The notes under the pieces are model-generated. The model ran no database searches. It was not told where the DNA came from and saw only the letters and a program-made list of their open reading frames with translations. From Monomorium pharaonis (lineage: Eukaryota; Arthropoda; Insecta; Hymenoptera; Formicidae), in NCBI RefSeq assembly GCF_013373865.1, contig NC_050473.1:1426001-1490000 (forward strand): DNA of 64,000 bases, written 5' to 3'. Below, in pieces: positions 25,146 to 39,600 of the stretch (its first letter is position 1; every line of letters begins with the position of its first letter). Made by a program: the position numbers and the translations under genes.

Positions 25146-27927
25146 GTAAGTTATCACGATGAATTTACCTTTTGGTTGGTGATCAATTAAATAAGCGCCG
25201 GGAGTTAAGAAGCAGACTTCCACGTAGCTATTCATTACCGATTGGAAGTCACGGCTATACGTGCCGCGGAATAGATTTAACTTGCTCTCGTGCGCGATAT
25301 CCCGCGGTTAGGTTTCTATCAAATATTAGTATGCGGGGAGCATGCGGGAATCCCGCCTAATTACGACGGTGTACGCAACAATTAGTTAATTCTAATCTGA
25401 ATCTGCCCTAGTTACCGTGGCAACTGCGCGAAATTTAAGCCGAGCTTAAATTTTGGCGGAGCGCCAATTGAACACCTGGGATTGGTTGATACCGACGTTG
25501 AGCTAAGCTCTTTCCCCGCCCTTCTTTTAGGGCGATAGGACTTTCCAATTACCGCGCAAAATTATCCGCGCGGACTTAAATTCGATAACGACACCTCTCA
25601 ACTTTTTCGCTTTCCTTTATCGCCGCTGCCGTTCGTCACACGCCTCGGTGAGATAAATTTGGAGAGATACGCGCCGACGTGTCGAGGAGTTCGCGCCCTC
25701 GAGTTTGCATAAGTAATTACTCGCCGATAATCGAACGCACGTATACGTCAGCGTAGAACGCAAGCGACTCGCATACATCATTCGCGATGCCGGCGTGCAC
25801 CGATTTAATCATGCGCCCGAGTACGAACGCGGAAAGAAGTTTGCCGACTGGATCGTTTGAAGAGCAAACTTTTACACCAGGCCATATCGCACGTACGGTT
25901 CGCTACGAAAAACTTTGGCGATCGCTTAAACGTCAGACCGCGGGGATTTATCTGCTACGGCGCGCGGCGAATTGATTTAAATCGTCTTCGCGTGTGCCCC
26001 TCCCTCCCTTCCCCCCTTCCCCCTTTCGCGTTTTTCTCGTTGCGGTGTCATCGTTGTCGTCTTAATTGTCATCACAATTTGAATTCCCTCTTTAAGCCTC
26101 GCTAGTCGGGAAGCTGCCTCTTTAAATTTCGCCTGCATAAAGACGAAGGTGAACGAAGGGACCGGAGCGCTCGTATTTCTCTCGTCTTTCCTTTTCCTTC
26201 CTCCGACGCGCCCATATTCCCCTTGGAGGTGATCTCTCGCTGGAGAAACACACGGGACGACGAAACCTGGTGGTGGGTAAAGGGCAGAACGGGTCGTTTA
26301 TCATTTTTAGCCCTGGCCCTTAACGCAATGGTTGAACAAATGATCTTAGAGAAACGACTAATACACGCCTGCTCGAAGAAAATCGCCTCCTCCGGAGAGC
26401 ATTGTAGCTTTTCTTCTATGATAACGCAATTACTCATCGTTCGGAGGGGGGGGGGAGGGGAGAGGTAAGTTTGCGAGTACGCGCAATTACAACAGACATG
26501 ACGAATCCGAACTTACGTTGATAAAAAACCTTCTCTCGTGTAATCGCGCCCAACATTCTATTAATCGAACTATCACTGTCTTCGATAAATAACACTGCAA
26601 GTCCGTTTTACGTCCTTGTCGGAATTTCCCTTGTTATAGTTAACATCGTCGTTCGATTTTGATGTTATTCTACATGATCTTTCTATATATAGAATTAACA
26701 AAGAAGTGCGGAGACGTTCGCAGAAATACTCTCTTATATCGAATCGATAACTATCGGTTTCATGAAGCGATAACCAATAAATTTCGCGACTTACCTCATA
26801 TAATCGGATCAATGAGTTTATACGACAATCGAAAGGCAATTTGAACCACTCGTACGTTTACAGAGTTATAAAGTACCGTTGTATTTTTTCAAATTAGAAA
26901 AAAAAAATACAAAAGCGCTATCAACTTTTGCGGTGAAACGATGAAAAATTTACCTTTTCGGAGCTAAATTATAATAAAACATTATTAAGTAATTTTCATT
27001 AGATTCTTTGTTATCTTTATAAATGAATTATCATCTACATATTACCTATTACAAGAAACAAATATTTTTTTAAAATAATGAGATCAGTTTTTATATCCCA
27101 TACTATATTACTAACGCATTATCGAGTTACTATTATTCTTTTAAATGCAAAGTAATTTTATATAAAACTATATACTGCCTATTTAAAATTTCTATTTAAA
27201 GTTAGGTATGGATTATCGTTCTTTTAATCGTGAATCTTCTTGGTTTATATTCACGGATATTAATTCTATTATTAACAGCACAATTTCGCGATAAATATCT
27301 CAAACTAATATCGGCGAAACTAACGCACAGGAAAATCAGTAAGCTGATTACAGAGTCGAGAACTTGTGGGTATCGCCATTTAAATGAATACCGAACTTTC
27401 GTAGCACTAAACCATCCGCAAATATTTCCGTTTCCTGGGACATCCTCGGCTTAAGCTGTGCCGGTATTTACATTCACTTACCGTCTCACGCGGAGCTTTC
27501 ACGCGATGTCTTTTGCGGTGATTGTATTTATTCACTTGTTTTCCAAGCGCAACTTCCCGCTGATATTCGCTATTAACATCTCTCAAAGAACGCCACGAAG
27601 GACTGACTAATTGGTAGTTTTTAACGCATTGTATTTAAAAAAATATGCTTTTTCATCGTGCCCTGAATACGCGAAGCGTGATGGAGAATGCAAAACAGCG
27701 TTGCCTTGCTTTTCATCCGAATTATACAGTCGCGTGTTTGTGTGCTGAAATACACGACGGTGATGTAACGGGGTTTATTTTTCTAAGTCAAAGCACAATA
27801 GATTCCGCGGTGCGATTTACGAGTTCGCTGCTTACATTCTTCAAGATTTCGTTTAACCATTGTAAATAAAATTGCTCGACGACTGCAGGTATTTTTCTCG
27901 TTAAAGCACCGCGCGATGGGGTGTCGG

Positions 27928-27979
<52 letters not shown>

Positions 27980-30900
27980 TTTTTTCGTCAATCTTCCGTT
28001 GAGAAATTGTTTCCAAGCTCGCGCTGCGATCATAAAACGTCTTTATCATCGCGCCTGCTTATATACCCATCTTTAAATTGCCTTTTGTTTACAGCTATTG
28101 AATTAAAGTTTTGCGATATCGATACTTAAAGAATACCTGCCGATAACTTTTCTGATCAATATTCTACGACCATGCCTCTTTAATTTTTCTTATTATTGCG
28201 GTACATTTTCTCACACTTTAAGTTGTGCACTGTCTTTTTTTTTCAGCTTGTTTCATATTGTTTTTATCGCGAGGTAACTATGTGGAGTAAAAACGCAAAT
28301 ACTTGTTGCATAAAACACAATAGGAGTGGCGTGTGCAATATTCAGTTTTCTAATAACGATACTTTTCTCTGGAAATGCGTTATTGCGTTTATTCCACATA
28401 ACCGCAAAATGTAACTGAATCTATGCATATCTTCCAATCATGAACAGGCTAACGACTCAACACTACCGACCTTTATTAACGCGTTAAGCTTTATGTCCTC
28501 CAGATAGACGTCGCACCGGTGCACAGTATAGCCTCGTATCTCAACCCATGTCTGCTCCCTACAGCTATAAATGCTTTCTCTCCGGTAATGCGGCTCACAA
28601 ATTTGCAATATCCATGCTTTCTTGTTATCCCTACTACCCTTATTGGTCGCTTTCTCCTCCGTCACTCCATTTCTGCCTTTACGAGCGCGTAAAAGCTCAT
28701 AATGATATTGTCGTGAACCGGCCGTGAACCATTTTCGCACAGACTGGGAATATTTCATTACCAAGTGCACGACTTGCAGTAATTAATAACAAACAACTGC
28801 CGCTATCGAGATTGTAGAACGAACAGAATTGCTATATAGAAACAATAATCAAATCTACATATCTAAAAGTAATTCTGCGAAAAAAGAATTAATAAAATCA
28901 ACTATTCTGAGTAGTAAATTACGATGGAATTTACAATAATATGAGTAATATCATATTACTTATCAGGAAAGTGTCTTTTTCAAATTTGATTTTCTTGTAG
29001 TGTCAAATTTCAAGGTGCAATCCCGCGAACAGTGCAAATTATCGCGGAAACGGGGTAGTCATCGTGATTCAACGATCGCAATCTGGAAGCAATTTTTTCA
29101 TTAGTCGCGAGTGCCTCTTATCGGGTATAATTTGAGATCTTGGAAAAGTATTCATGGAGGAAAGTGTCAGTTCTCGTGGTAAAGTGCACTTCGGTCTATC
29201 TTAAGTGAGACTTGGGGTCGAATAGTTTCCTTACTATTTCTATCTTAACTTTGATTAGACGCATTCAAATCGAACGCCTTTCTTCTCCTTCCTTCCTTTG
29301 TATTATATATTTCTTGCATCTCTTCGAGAAACTTTATTTCTGATGAAGAAGAAAGTCTGCAGTACGCGTTTTGTTGTGCCGTTGAAAGAAACGATTTCGT
29401 TTCTTGATTACGATCAATCCTTTGTTTCATGATCGAGAGTTGTAAATATTGAACATCCGAGAAGTGATGATGTCTCAACAACGGAAATTAATTTAATTTG
29501 TTTTGTCTGTTTTGTCTGTTTTTTTTATTATACATACAATCGATTTGTTCGATTTGAGGCGATAATGTAAATTTTCTATCACAGATTCTGTACATACATA
29601 ACTTTCCATTAAAATGTGCATTACTCAAACATATCGAAACTGAATATCGCAATGTTGAGAAAATAAGTCGTGAACTCTCTCCTATTATCAATTTTTGTCC
29701 GATATCTATACAATCGCAAAATACCATTGATATATTTCATATCAGTTTTTTAGATTAATTAAATTTGATTAGTTAAATTGGAGAAAGAATGAATTGGATT
29801 TAAAACAAGAAAGACAATTTCGTATAACGAGACGAGGCGAAGTTCAACTACATATATTCAGTAAATTTTTTAGTAAAATGTAATTTTCCAAGCACGTATT
29901 TATACTTTGATATGGTGCCGCAGTCTGTACCCCCGAACCTGAAATATGGATATATTTCGAATTGCGATTCCGTTAGACTTTCGATTGGAACGTGCAAACG
30001 CGATCTTTGCCGGCGGTAGTCGAAAAAGACAATATCGTTCGTATACAGGACGCTTCTATTGACTCGCGAACAAGTTTGGTGCCAACATCGCACAAAGCGA
30101 AGGGAGCCGTTTTATTACAGTATTCTGGGATACATATTTTTCTGGACCTTTGTTCGCAGAATCATTTCCGCTCGCGAACTTTAATAAACGGCATTCGCAG
30201 ATTTTAGCGTAACTTGCCGACCAAACGTTCATTATGGAAACTACGTCGTGCAAAATGAGTTTGCGGAAGCGACGACTCCACGACACTGTATTCGTTATGT
30301 AAGCTGCTTTTGTACGATGGCTCGTGTATACTAATTATGATCTAACGTAGCCTCGCACTTGAAGGGAGCAACCTAGAGAGAGAGAGAGAGAGAGAATTAT
30401 TCGAAAACGCGTATGAGAAGGAGGGAGACGGAGAGCTCCGGGCCAGAGTCGCATACTTATGAAACGTTAAAGGCTCCTTTGAGTCCTGCCCAGCTACGCT
30501 CTCTGCCGTTTGTGCCAGGACACTTTCTAATTGCATTACGAACACGCGGTAGGAATATAGTACGAAACACACGACGATCCAAGAGCGCGTTCATTCAAGA
30601 GAAATACGTTAGGCGACTATGATCCATTTACAAGAAATCTTAGCTAGACAAATAAAATACAGTTATAAACGGCAACTTAATAGTCCTTAGAAACTATTAA
30701 TAATACGATGTTTATAACGCGTGTCTACATTTATTATAACTTTCGGTTTGGAAAAATATAATATGCGAGTGATTACGTAACATTCGACATTCACTTTAAG
30801 AAGATTAATATTATCATTACATTCTCTTCGCGCGAAAGGAAGATGATTGATCAAGCTTCGGCATTCTGGAAATTGTATGAATTCTTCGTAAGACTCGGCC

Positions 30901-33589
30901 GTAATCAAGTTACTCGCGGACGTTCGGAAGAACGTGGGAATATTTCGTAATAACGATAGATCTACCTCCGATAAAGTCTGGCAGACGTCTACGGAACCGC
31001 TTCGAAAGTTCCGTATGAAAACAATCCGTAAAGTCTTTACCACTCCCGATGAAGATTAACCAACTTTCCTCCAGTTGATTTATCCCCTCGAATCTTCTCT
31101 ATCGCCGAGGAGATGTTTACTGTAGTTATAATGAAATTCTTTTCCCCCCATCCCATGCAATTGCCGTCACGTAATCGTTACCGAACTCGAATCCGTTTTT
31201 TATGAATTACGTCCTTGGTTAATAATTACGTTTTTCTCCCTAAAAAAATTATACGAGACAAATCTGTGTATTTTTAAGAGTTTAGCTCAATGTACAATAT
31301 TAAATTTTGCACATACGTGTCTAATAAATTCTCGCCGAAATATATCCAATTCCTTTTTTTTTTTTTTTTTAAATATATAAACTCGTTTGCGTAAAACACG
31401 AAATCGAGTGGGAACGATGTTCGATAATTCGAGCCGCCCTCGCTTTTGGTCGCCGTGTCGACGACGTCGGTGTGTCATCGCCGGCGGCTGCGAGCATTCG
31501 ATTAATGCATTTTTTATTATTTTCTGCAATGGAAAACAAACGCCATAACAAGAGCCGCGCTACCGAGAATTCAACATTTCCATTGTTTTTAATTCAACGA
31601 TCGTGCGCGGGGGCACTCACAATGCGCCGGTGCGCTCCCGGGCTCTCTCTGCACAGTTTGAAAATTTAATCCTCCCAACCCTTTCGCCGCTTTTTGTCCG
31701 GACTACGCGCTTTTTTTTTTTTCCTCCCAGTGGGACCCCTAGGAACTACGTTGTTGCCCGCCCCTTCCAGCCTCTTCACAGACGGACATCCGCGGTACGT
31801 GTGATTTAATCCTTGCGAAGTAAATCCCGTGCCAAGCGCAGGCAGAAAGACAAAGGCATTTCCATTAACACAGAAGGCAAGCAGCTTGTATGTCATATGC
31901 GTAAATGAACATGCGCGACTACGGGTAGGGTAAGCATGTAATATAATAAAGGCTTGTGTATCTTTTACCAGATTTGCAATCAGCATATTCAATTTTGCAA
32001 TGGAGTGCAATTCGTTATCGGCGCTATTCTTTTGAAGAGGATTTCTTAAATATAATTATTCATGAATAAAGACCTTTAGCGTTTTCTCCTTCCTCGTTTT
32101 TAAGTGTTAAATCGACCTATTGAGAAATCTGTCACATAGCATCGAGAATCACGTTCAGTCAGTTTGCCAAATTTGACAAAATTAAAAGTCGAGTAGTTCT
32201 GCGCGATCTATCATTGTCATTATTTAATCTTCGTGATTTAAATCAGTTGTATAGTAGTAGAGTCCCCTTTATCGTGAGCTGTCGACGAGCTGACACGAGA
32301 GAAACTACGAGAGGAGGGTAAATGAAAGAAGAACGCGATGAAAGAGTCTGAAGAGGTCGCCGATTCTTCGGCCGTTATTTCCGCTCGATCGGGGGGACTC
32401 GCTTCTCGGTGGCTGCCGTTGACATTGCTTTTCACATCGTCCGAACGAAGTGGCAGCGAAATAGGTATCGGCGGTGATACAATGGCGGGCCACGTGCACA
32501 ATCTTTGTGTCACGCGCACGAGATGAAGTTTGTATTCCCGACTATCGCGATTGCGAGTAGGACGAACGCATTTGAATCGTCCCGTTCGACAGGAAACTGA
32601 TAATTTCTGCCTGCCTACCGACGTCACGCGAAGCCGCGATACGCTTTGGCGAAAGTAAGATGAATGTCGAGATTACATTTCGCCTCACGAAATACAAAAG
32701 TACGAAGTACGTTTGTGGGACGAGATCGTTTCGTGAAACGGTCGGTGTCTGTAACTTATTCTTCTGCAAAGATTTACGAATTTACGGAAAACACAAGTTT
32801 CCCAAAAATATGGCAAATGTAATTTACAAAATATACAATAGATAATACAGCTATGTTGTACATTTATTGTAAATAATACGCAGTTAGATAGAAAAAATTT
32901 TTTTTTGTTTAAAAAAATTTTACGACAAGTAAGATAAATATGTCTAGACGCAAAGCGCGGTAGTGCGAAAGGCAGTTAGCCTGCTTGATTAAATCGTAGT
33001 AGGCCATAGCAGCGACGTTTACATGTGAACAGTGCTGCAACACACGCATCAAATGGACGACATAACACGGGACGACGGGCGACGTATCAGTCAGTACAAT
33101 AAACAGACGAGCGGACAATATCTTGCAATGTGCCCGGGCTTTCTCCATGAGCGCATATAACCTTCCTATTTACTCGGCTACATGGAAAACCGGTTATTGG
33201 TTCATATTCGCAATAGGCAAATCAATACGTGCATATCGGAATATCCGACTTCGATTCATTGTGAAGCGTAGAAAAATTTCTCGGCAGCTTACAAAGCGAT
33301 ACATCAACTGTATTGCGATACAATTTTTAAAAATTTATTATTCAACAAAAAATATTTTATATGTGTGGAGAAGAGGTTTTTTAATATCATGAAATTCATT
33401 AGCTGACAATTAAAAAATATCATCTGATACAATTTCCCTGGATTGTTTTTCTCTAAAATACAAATTGATAAATACACGGGTGATATGGATCAGCGCGGAA
33501 ATCAAAGCGCAATTAACAAAAATTTAAAAATTAATATACAACATGAAAAATATTAATTTAACTTAAAACATCAAAACAATTGTCTGGTA
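25146..33589. other. Noncoding stretch, probably a long intron of the dpr gene
   Basis: It begins with the dpr donor. No downstream dpr exon or other gene was recognised. It contains a poly-G tract at about 26445-26460, a (CT)n run at 27929-27978, (GA)n at 30374-30395 and poly(T) at about 31352-31370. Frames crossing the CT run encode Arg-Glu repeats and are artefacts. Confidence 0.5.
27929..27978. repeat. (CT)n microsatellite
   Basis: An uninterrupted CT run of about 50 bases, among the longest pure dinucleotide runs in the window. Confidence 0.95.
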
Positions 33590-34249
33590 TATAAAAGATG
33601 ACACAACGCTTCAATATAAAAAACGTACGCGTTTCGACTTGCTTTAAAGTCATTTTTAATGATATATAAAACATTTAAATTAACGGAGCAGTAAATTAAT
33701 CTTAATTTGACTTTATGTCACGGAAATCGTTGACAAGAAGGGAGCGCGAAACAACGGCAATCCATGGGCTCAAGTCATGTTGTGAAACATCAATTCCAAA
33801 TCGTCCATCCAAGTTAGCATACTAGATAGAAATGCAATTGCATTGTTAAATTACCGCACAAAACCTTTTGAGTTACTCATAGATGCTCCTCATCTCGCAC
33901 TCTTACAAAATAAGTAGCAATTGCCAAAGTCAAAACATAATACAATAAATAATAGATAAATATAACAAATAAATAACTGAATAAAATAAAGTTAAAATGT
34001 GTCGATTATAGAGAGTCAAAGTAATAGTAAAAAGAACGATGTTGGACAGTCCAATAACGAGTAAAACAAAACCGTCAAAAATTATTTCAGAGGTCAACAA
34101 GTGAAAGTGTCAGTAAATATTATAAATTCTTTATAATTGAAGTATACGCATAGTCTAAGAAATCGGTATCCGTCTGCAAATTTAATAAACCTTGTTTTTG
34201 CAACTTAATAAACAGCAACTCTGAGGTTAATCTTTTATAAATATTCATC

Positions 34250-34480
34250 AAGAACTCTCACATTATCACAATCGAAATGATATCCATGTTGTATCGTGTG
34301 ATCCGTAATTACCGAGCTTGTAGTGGAATTTTTATTTATGTGATTTTTATTTACGTGATGTGATGTGTTCTGAAATACGCATTTTCAATTGTTGCCCCGT
34401 TTGGCCTACATAGGAATCCTTACAGGAAATCATATAAATACGTTTTTATGAACATGGTTTTGAGAGGAGCACCTTTGTGT
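34250..34480 (-). pseudogene. GIY-YIG endonuclease remnant of the Penelope-like element
   Basis: In one minus-strand frame the stretch reads SYVGQTGQQLKMRISEH, the core of the GIY-YIG region of Penelope-type elements. In a shifted frame downstream come ITDHTIQHGYHFD and VRVLDEY. The switch coincides with a local duplication of a TATTTACGTGAT-like segment, and stops occur in both frames. In intact elements this domain nicks target DNA to prime reverse transcription. This copy cannot make it. Confidence 0.83.
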
Positions 34481-34639
34481 GCTTTAATAAATTTTTGCAA
34501 TTTATTTATGCTGTATAACGCCAATGTTGAATTAAAATTGTTTGTAATGTTCTAAAATTTATCTGAAACACCACTAACAAAAGGAATCGTAAATTAATGT
34601 GTCTTTTCATCTTCCGAAACTACATTGTTGTCATTAGTG

Positions 34640-35449
34640 TTTAAGGAAGTTCCTCTGCTCAGGCCCAGCACAACAAGTGGCACAGGGGTTTAAGTAAAGA
34701 AAAATATTCAAATGACCATTTTGTTGCCTTCTTTTTTTGCTGTATATGGTCTAAAGTTAATAATGATAAATATAAGAAAAAAATCGGCTATAAAGTACTA
34801 CCTTCATTACTGAAATAATTTTTTTAAAAATTGAGAATAAACATTTTTCGCTATTATACCATTCTTAGATAACTGAATACAACAATTTGAAATTCATGTT
34901 ATATCACTAGCACACATTTACCACACTTACGTGCTGTATTACTTCGATTAAATTGTAAACTTTTTTATCTTAGCAATTATTTCACTCAAATGAGCAAGTG
35001 CATCGTTTAAAAATATTAACAGTACTTTTCTGGACAACTAACATGTATTGTTGTAAAATTTCACTAACATCTTATCATTACTTCTGTGAAAACTAAAAAA
35101 TCCTGAAAATTTATCCATTCCTACACGGAAAGAATTTTCTCTTAAAAATTACCCTGAAAATCGTGGTAATTGTAAGACAACGTAAACCTCGAAGAATTTT
35201 ATTATACTTTTGATAAAATTTATTAAAATTTTATTAAAATTTTACTAAACTTTAGTAAATTTAGATAATGTTTAAGAGAAAATTCTCTCCGTACATAAAA
35301 GCCCATGTTAATAAAATATTTAATATCTAAATAATTAGCTAGTTTAGCTTTCTAAAATTTTGACAGTTAATTTATATCACTAATTTGAATTCTCTACAAA
35401 GTTTCATGAAAATCTGTTCATTTTGATTTAGCAGCGGAACTCCCTTAAA
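34640..35449. mobile_element. Foldback element inserted in the Penelope-like element
   Basis: The ends are imperfect inverted repeats: left TTTAAGGAAGTTCCTCTGCT (from 34640), right the reverse complement of TTTAAGGGAGTTCCGCTGCT (ending about 35449), with two mismatches in 20. Penelope-like coding traces stop at the right edge and resume beyond the left edge, supporting insertion. The interior is AT-rich with no gene seen and itself contains MITE family A copy 2. No clear target duplication is visible. Confidence 0.65.
35124..35293. mobile_element. MITE family A copy 2 (internally deleted)
   Basis: A 170-bp copy with left end CACGGAAAGAATTTTCTC and right end GAGAAAATTCTCTCCGTA, matching the arms of copies 1 and 3. 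It is shorter because the right arm has lost its inner part. It lies within the foldback element at 34640-35449. Confidence 0.8.
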
Positions 35450-35661
35450 ACATATTCATTGGTCACTTTTTTAATCCTTTCATTAATCGTCTTGAAAATG
35501 AAATCGATCAGGTAATTATTATTTAGCAGTGTTTCTATTAAAATTAAGATTTTTTTATGGAATTCAAGATGCAAGAGCTGGAAAGACTCTGGCTACCATG
35601 CTTGTAATTACCGCTTTCTTCTGAGAGAAAGGGTGCTGAGACAAACGATTTAAATACCTTC

Positions 35662-36170
35662 TTAAAAAGTTTGGTTTATGAAATCTAACCAATAAAAAAT
35701 TAACATTTCGTTTTTAATTAAAATGGTAGTTTTCAAAAGATTGATCTTATCACCATTACTCTCCACGGTAAATTTTAATCTCGGGTGGAGGGAATTAAAA
35801 ATATCTAGAATCGAAAACGTAGATGAATAAGAGACTGCTATTAAAATGTCGTCCACATACCGGAAGTATGTAAAAGGCAACCGGGAAATTAATTGCCTTT
35901 AATACTTTACGCTCAAGATTTTGCATCACAATATCCGCAATAATAACTGACAAAAGGGAACCCATGTGGTCCCAAAATTGTGCTTATAGAACTGATATTA
36001 AATTTAAAAAAACGTTGAGTTCAAAACAAACTTAATCGCGTCCACAAACTCATGTTTCGGAATCTGGTGGTTCTGACCAGAAATGACATTTCATCTTTTT
36101 AATGCACTTGCTACTGCCATGTCGATCGGAATATTTGTAAAAAGGGAGGTTACGTCTAAAGAAATAAAAA
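35662..36170 (-). pseudogene. Reverse transcriptase core of the Penelope-like element
   Basis: Three stretches are legible in different minus-strand frames. SLDVTSLFTNIPIDMA (about 36165-36118) carries the first catalytic Asp block. GSPLSVIIADIVMQNLE-like traces follow near 35960, with one or more shifts. FRYVDDILIAVSYSS (35880 downward) is the YVDD catalytic block, in a 72-codon open frame. In-frame stops between the blocks show it is non-functional. The combination SLDVTSLFTNIP plus RYVDD is characteristic of Penelope-like RTs and not of the BEL/Pao type found earlier in this window. Confidence 0.87.
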
Positions 36171-36208
36171 AAAAAAAAATTGTTTTTAGTATGTTACTTA
36201 ATTTCCTA

Positions 36209-36462
36209 CACGGAGAGAAATTTCTTTGAAAATTTACTCTCAAAATCTGGTAATTGTAGGATAATGTTTGACCTCGAGGAATTTTACTATATTTTTTACT
36301 AAAATTTACTACACTTTTAATAAAATTTACTAAAGGTATAATAAATCTTACTATACTTTTAGTAAATTTTAGTAAAAAGTATAATAAAATTCCTCGAGGT
36401 CACACATTATCTTACAATTACCAGATTTTGAGGGTAAATTTTAAGAGAAAATTCTCTCCGTG
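36209..36462. mobile_element. MITE family A copy 3, inserted in the Penelope-like RT region
   Basis: 254 bp with nearly perfect long arms: left CACGGAGAGAAATTTC, right ending TTCTCTCCGTG. It is flanked by TA on both sides (36207-36208 and 36463-36464). Penelope RT traces are present on both sides, so it inserted into that element. The interior matches copy 1 in length and AT-rich repeat structure. Confidence 0.87.
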
Positions 36463-36640
36463 TAGTTAACTCGAATGAGTTATCTACATGACTACTTTCG
36501 AAATACTGATTGCAAGAGTTTCATGTAGAAACAATACAAGTGCATATGAAGCACTATCAAACGATGAAACAATGATTCTGAAGGGGCAATCAGACTTGTG
36601 TATCTACGAAAGATCATACGCTTTGTTTTCCTTTAATTAA

Positions 36641-39600
36641 CCACTTGTCTTGTGTTCTAATCAATTCTATTATAAAAATATTTCGTGCACATTTCAAATT
36701 CAAATGTTGTCATGCACGATAAAGTGAAAGTTAATTGGCTCGCGCGTAAAATTGATATCGCTTTCTCAGCGTGCAGATCGGGGAATACAATTGCGTGCTA
36801 CTGGCAACGTTCCGATCGTAAGTTATTGGAGTTTCTCCGAAGCAACCAAGTTCGGGTCCTTGCCAATCCATGCGGTTAATTCGCTCGTGCACTTTGAAAC
36901 TCGATAAACTCATGGATTGCGCGTCATAATTGTACATCGATGTCCTTCACTGGCGATCCTACAATACGTTGCTCATGGCCAGATATGCGGAAGACCATTT
37001 TCTGCCCTTGAATGGCAAATAGCACTTTGATTTGGACAGTGCACATCTGATATTCGCGATCCAAATCATGCTTCTACGATTTACAGATACGTGACAATCT
37101 GATTATTATAATGATAGCAAATTACAAACGGTTCGTGTATCAAAATTATTTAGATTATTCATATTTTCATAGCACGTTTACGTTAATTTAAAGTAAGAGT
37201 AAGGTAAAAGTCAAAACATCAGGGTTTAACACGCAACAATATATGATTTTTTATCTCTACTAACAGAAGAAACAGAAAAGCATGAAATTTGACAGATTTG
37301 GTGCATTCATTTTTCTTCTGCCATTATGACTTACGCGATAGGGACTGTTTCACGAATAAAAAGTATATTAATTTCAGGTTTCTAATTATCATCGTTTCTT
37401 TCTAAACTCAGAATCACTGGCAAAAAAGAACGTGGCGCCAGGATAGAATTAGAAGACTGCATAATAATCCGCATAAGTTAGCTCTGTTCAGTAAAATAAT
37501 TGGCTAGCGACCGACATGGTCAAACAGTTGGCTGACGTCGCTTCCTCGTTTGGAATCAGACTACAATTGCTGGATATCACGCTATCTTTATTACATCCCG
37601 GTTTTTCGACGTTGCGAATTTAAAGCTTGCGCGGAGCTGAAATTGCTTTTGATTGTAGCGCGTTTGTTAAACAATGTTCAGAGGGATTAACAAAGTTGGG
37701 TTCTCTCAAAATATATAGATCCCATTTATCGTGAGGAAATCCCGGAGGAATAGTTTACTCGTTAATTTCTTTCTTAGCGAAAATTCGATGGCAGCGACAA
37801 AGTATCACGTAACGGAGTTATCCTAAATGCAGGCACGAAGCAACAGAGAATTGCGACAGAACGGAATTCAGAAAAGAAGAGAACGAGAATCGACCAGTAT
37901 CCATTGCCTTGAACGGCGCTGTTCGATTTGCAATTCAGGGTATAATAAATTAGGAAGTAATCAAGAAAGACACGCTAGACCGGCAGCCCGCTCGAGACGG
38001 GTGAAGGTTTCGCGAGATCACACATTTATAGATCAAATTAATTACGTTTTATCGTGATCCGATTTTTTTTTCTAATTGGACATGCGGAAGATATACCATG
38101 CAATTTTCTTGTTATCGTACATTTTTCATAGTAGGAAAATTGAGGGAAGATATTTAATGGAAAATTGAATTAAAGATTGACTTGGTAAACAGTTATAAAA
38201 CAATGTCACGACTTGAATAAATTTCCCATCGACGTTTCTTTCTTGATGGTCTCAAGAAACTTTTGAGATGCTAAAAGAAAATATTCATCGTAAATGCTAT
38301 CGATCCCCTTTGACACTATATTATATAACGTAAATAGTAAATGGAATATATTATATATCATAAAAGCTGAGAGTACGAAAAACTTTATATCCCGCCTTCC
38401 TTTATTCCATTTCGTCGTCGCTCAAAATATACGTGTACATGCACCGCGACACGCGTGTTACGTACTTCACGCTCCGTACACGGAGCAGTCCGTAAATTTC
38501 TATTTCTTTATGGCTCTATATTTGCTCCGAACATGGACACGTTGCAGTGTCGGAAAAGTGCACGAAGAACCGCATTGCGGCGTTCGGCAAAAGGAAGAAA
38601 GAATAAAAAAGATATTTATTCTTACGCGCGTAGGTGTATTATTTGTTTCATATATTTTGCGGTCTCGAGATGAGATATATAAAGAAACGAAAAAGCAAGG
38701 GGGTATGTAATTGCCGCTATTAGGGATAAAGCCAGCGGGATAAAAGTTTACACTTAATTATGTTCCCTCGGTAGAGGTTTTGACGTAAATTTAAAAATAG
38801 TAATAGCGCGCAAAAATAATAACCAGGAGTATACCAGAGTCCGCTATAACAATTCTTGGTCGAGTTATTTCTGAGTTTGATATTTTTGCTGCCTTTGATC
38901 TCACTGTTAGGACAGTTTTAAGTGCTCCACTTAAAAGTTTTCTCGGTTGCCGCCTACGGACCGATTCACCGTCACGCTTGTGTTTTCTTTAGGAATAGCT
39001 CAAACAATCCTTCCGGTTGACGGTTCGTCAATTCATATTCCAATGTTAAAACGAGAGATATTTTCGATATACACGCATGCCATACGTTGCTTTGGCAAAT
39101 TTGATTTGTTTTCGTTGTGTACAACCATTAATGGTACAAACATTTTTTTTCGCTCTTTATACAAACATATAAAAAACAAATGCAATAAAATTGTTCGAGT
39201 ATAAGTTTAAATACTTTTCCAATTATATTACTTATTATTTACATATACTAGTAAAAAAAATATTGCGTTTCAGTATCGCTTAAATAAAAGCATGGATCGT
39301 AAAAAAAATTTTATATGCCTGTACAAAAATTATACATATGTCTTTTTTTCCTCTACCTTCGGGCGATTAAAAATGGCCACGTAAATCTTTTGAATAGTTG
39401 TAGTTTTGCAGTTACAATTTCTCAGTGGTATTCGATGTCGCCTGTAATAAAAGATATACAAGCTTTCGCTTTCTAAAGTAATAAAAAGGGCAGATTGCAG
39501 CCATACGGAAAAAAAGGATAGATGAAAATTACAGATGTTATTGCAGGGTGATGCAGTTACAGGAGCTCCGTGGCGTTACTTGACACTAGTTTCTCCCGAG

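Larger units (their letters stand above)
33590..36640 (-). mobile_element. Decayed Penelope-like retroelement with nested insertions
   Basis: Read on the minus strand, it shows an N-terminal RT trace (about 36610-36470, RIIVSSFDSASYAL-like), RT core (36170-35662), a post-RT segment (to about 35455) and a GIY-YIG region (about 34480-34250). That domain order, RT then C-terminal GIY-YIG endonuclease, defines Penelope-like elements. The frames carry several stops and shifts, so it is dead. A foldback element (34640-35449) and a MITE (36209-36462) interrupt it. The end near 33590 includes CGAAACGCGTACG, which I take as 3' terminal sequence. Both outer boundaries are approximate. Confidence 0.85.
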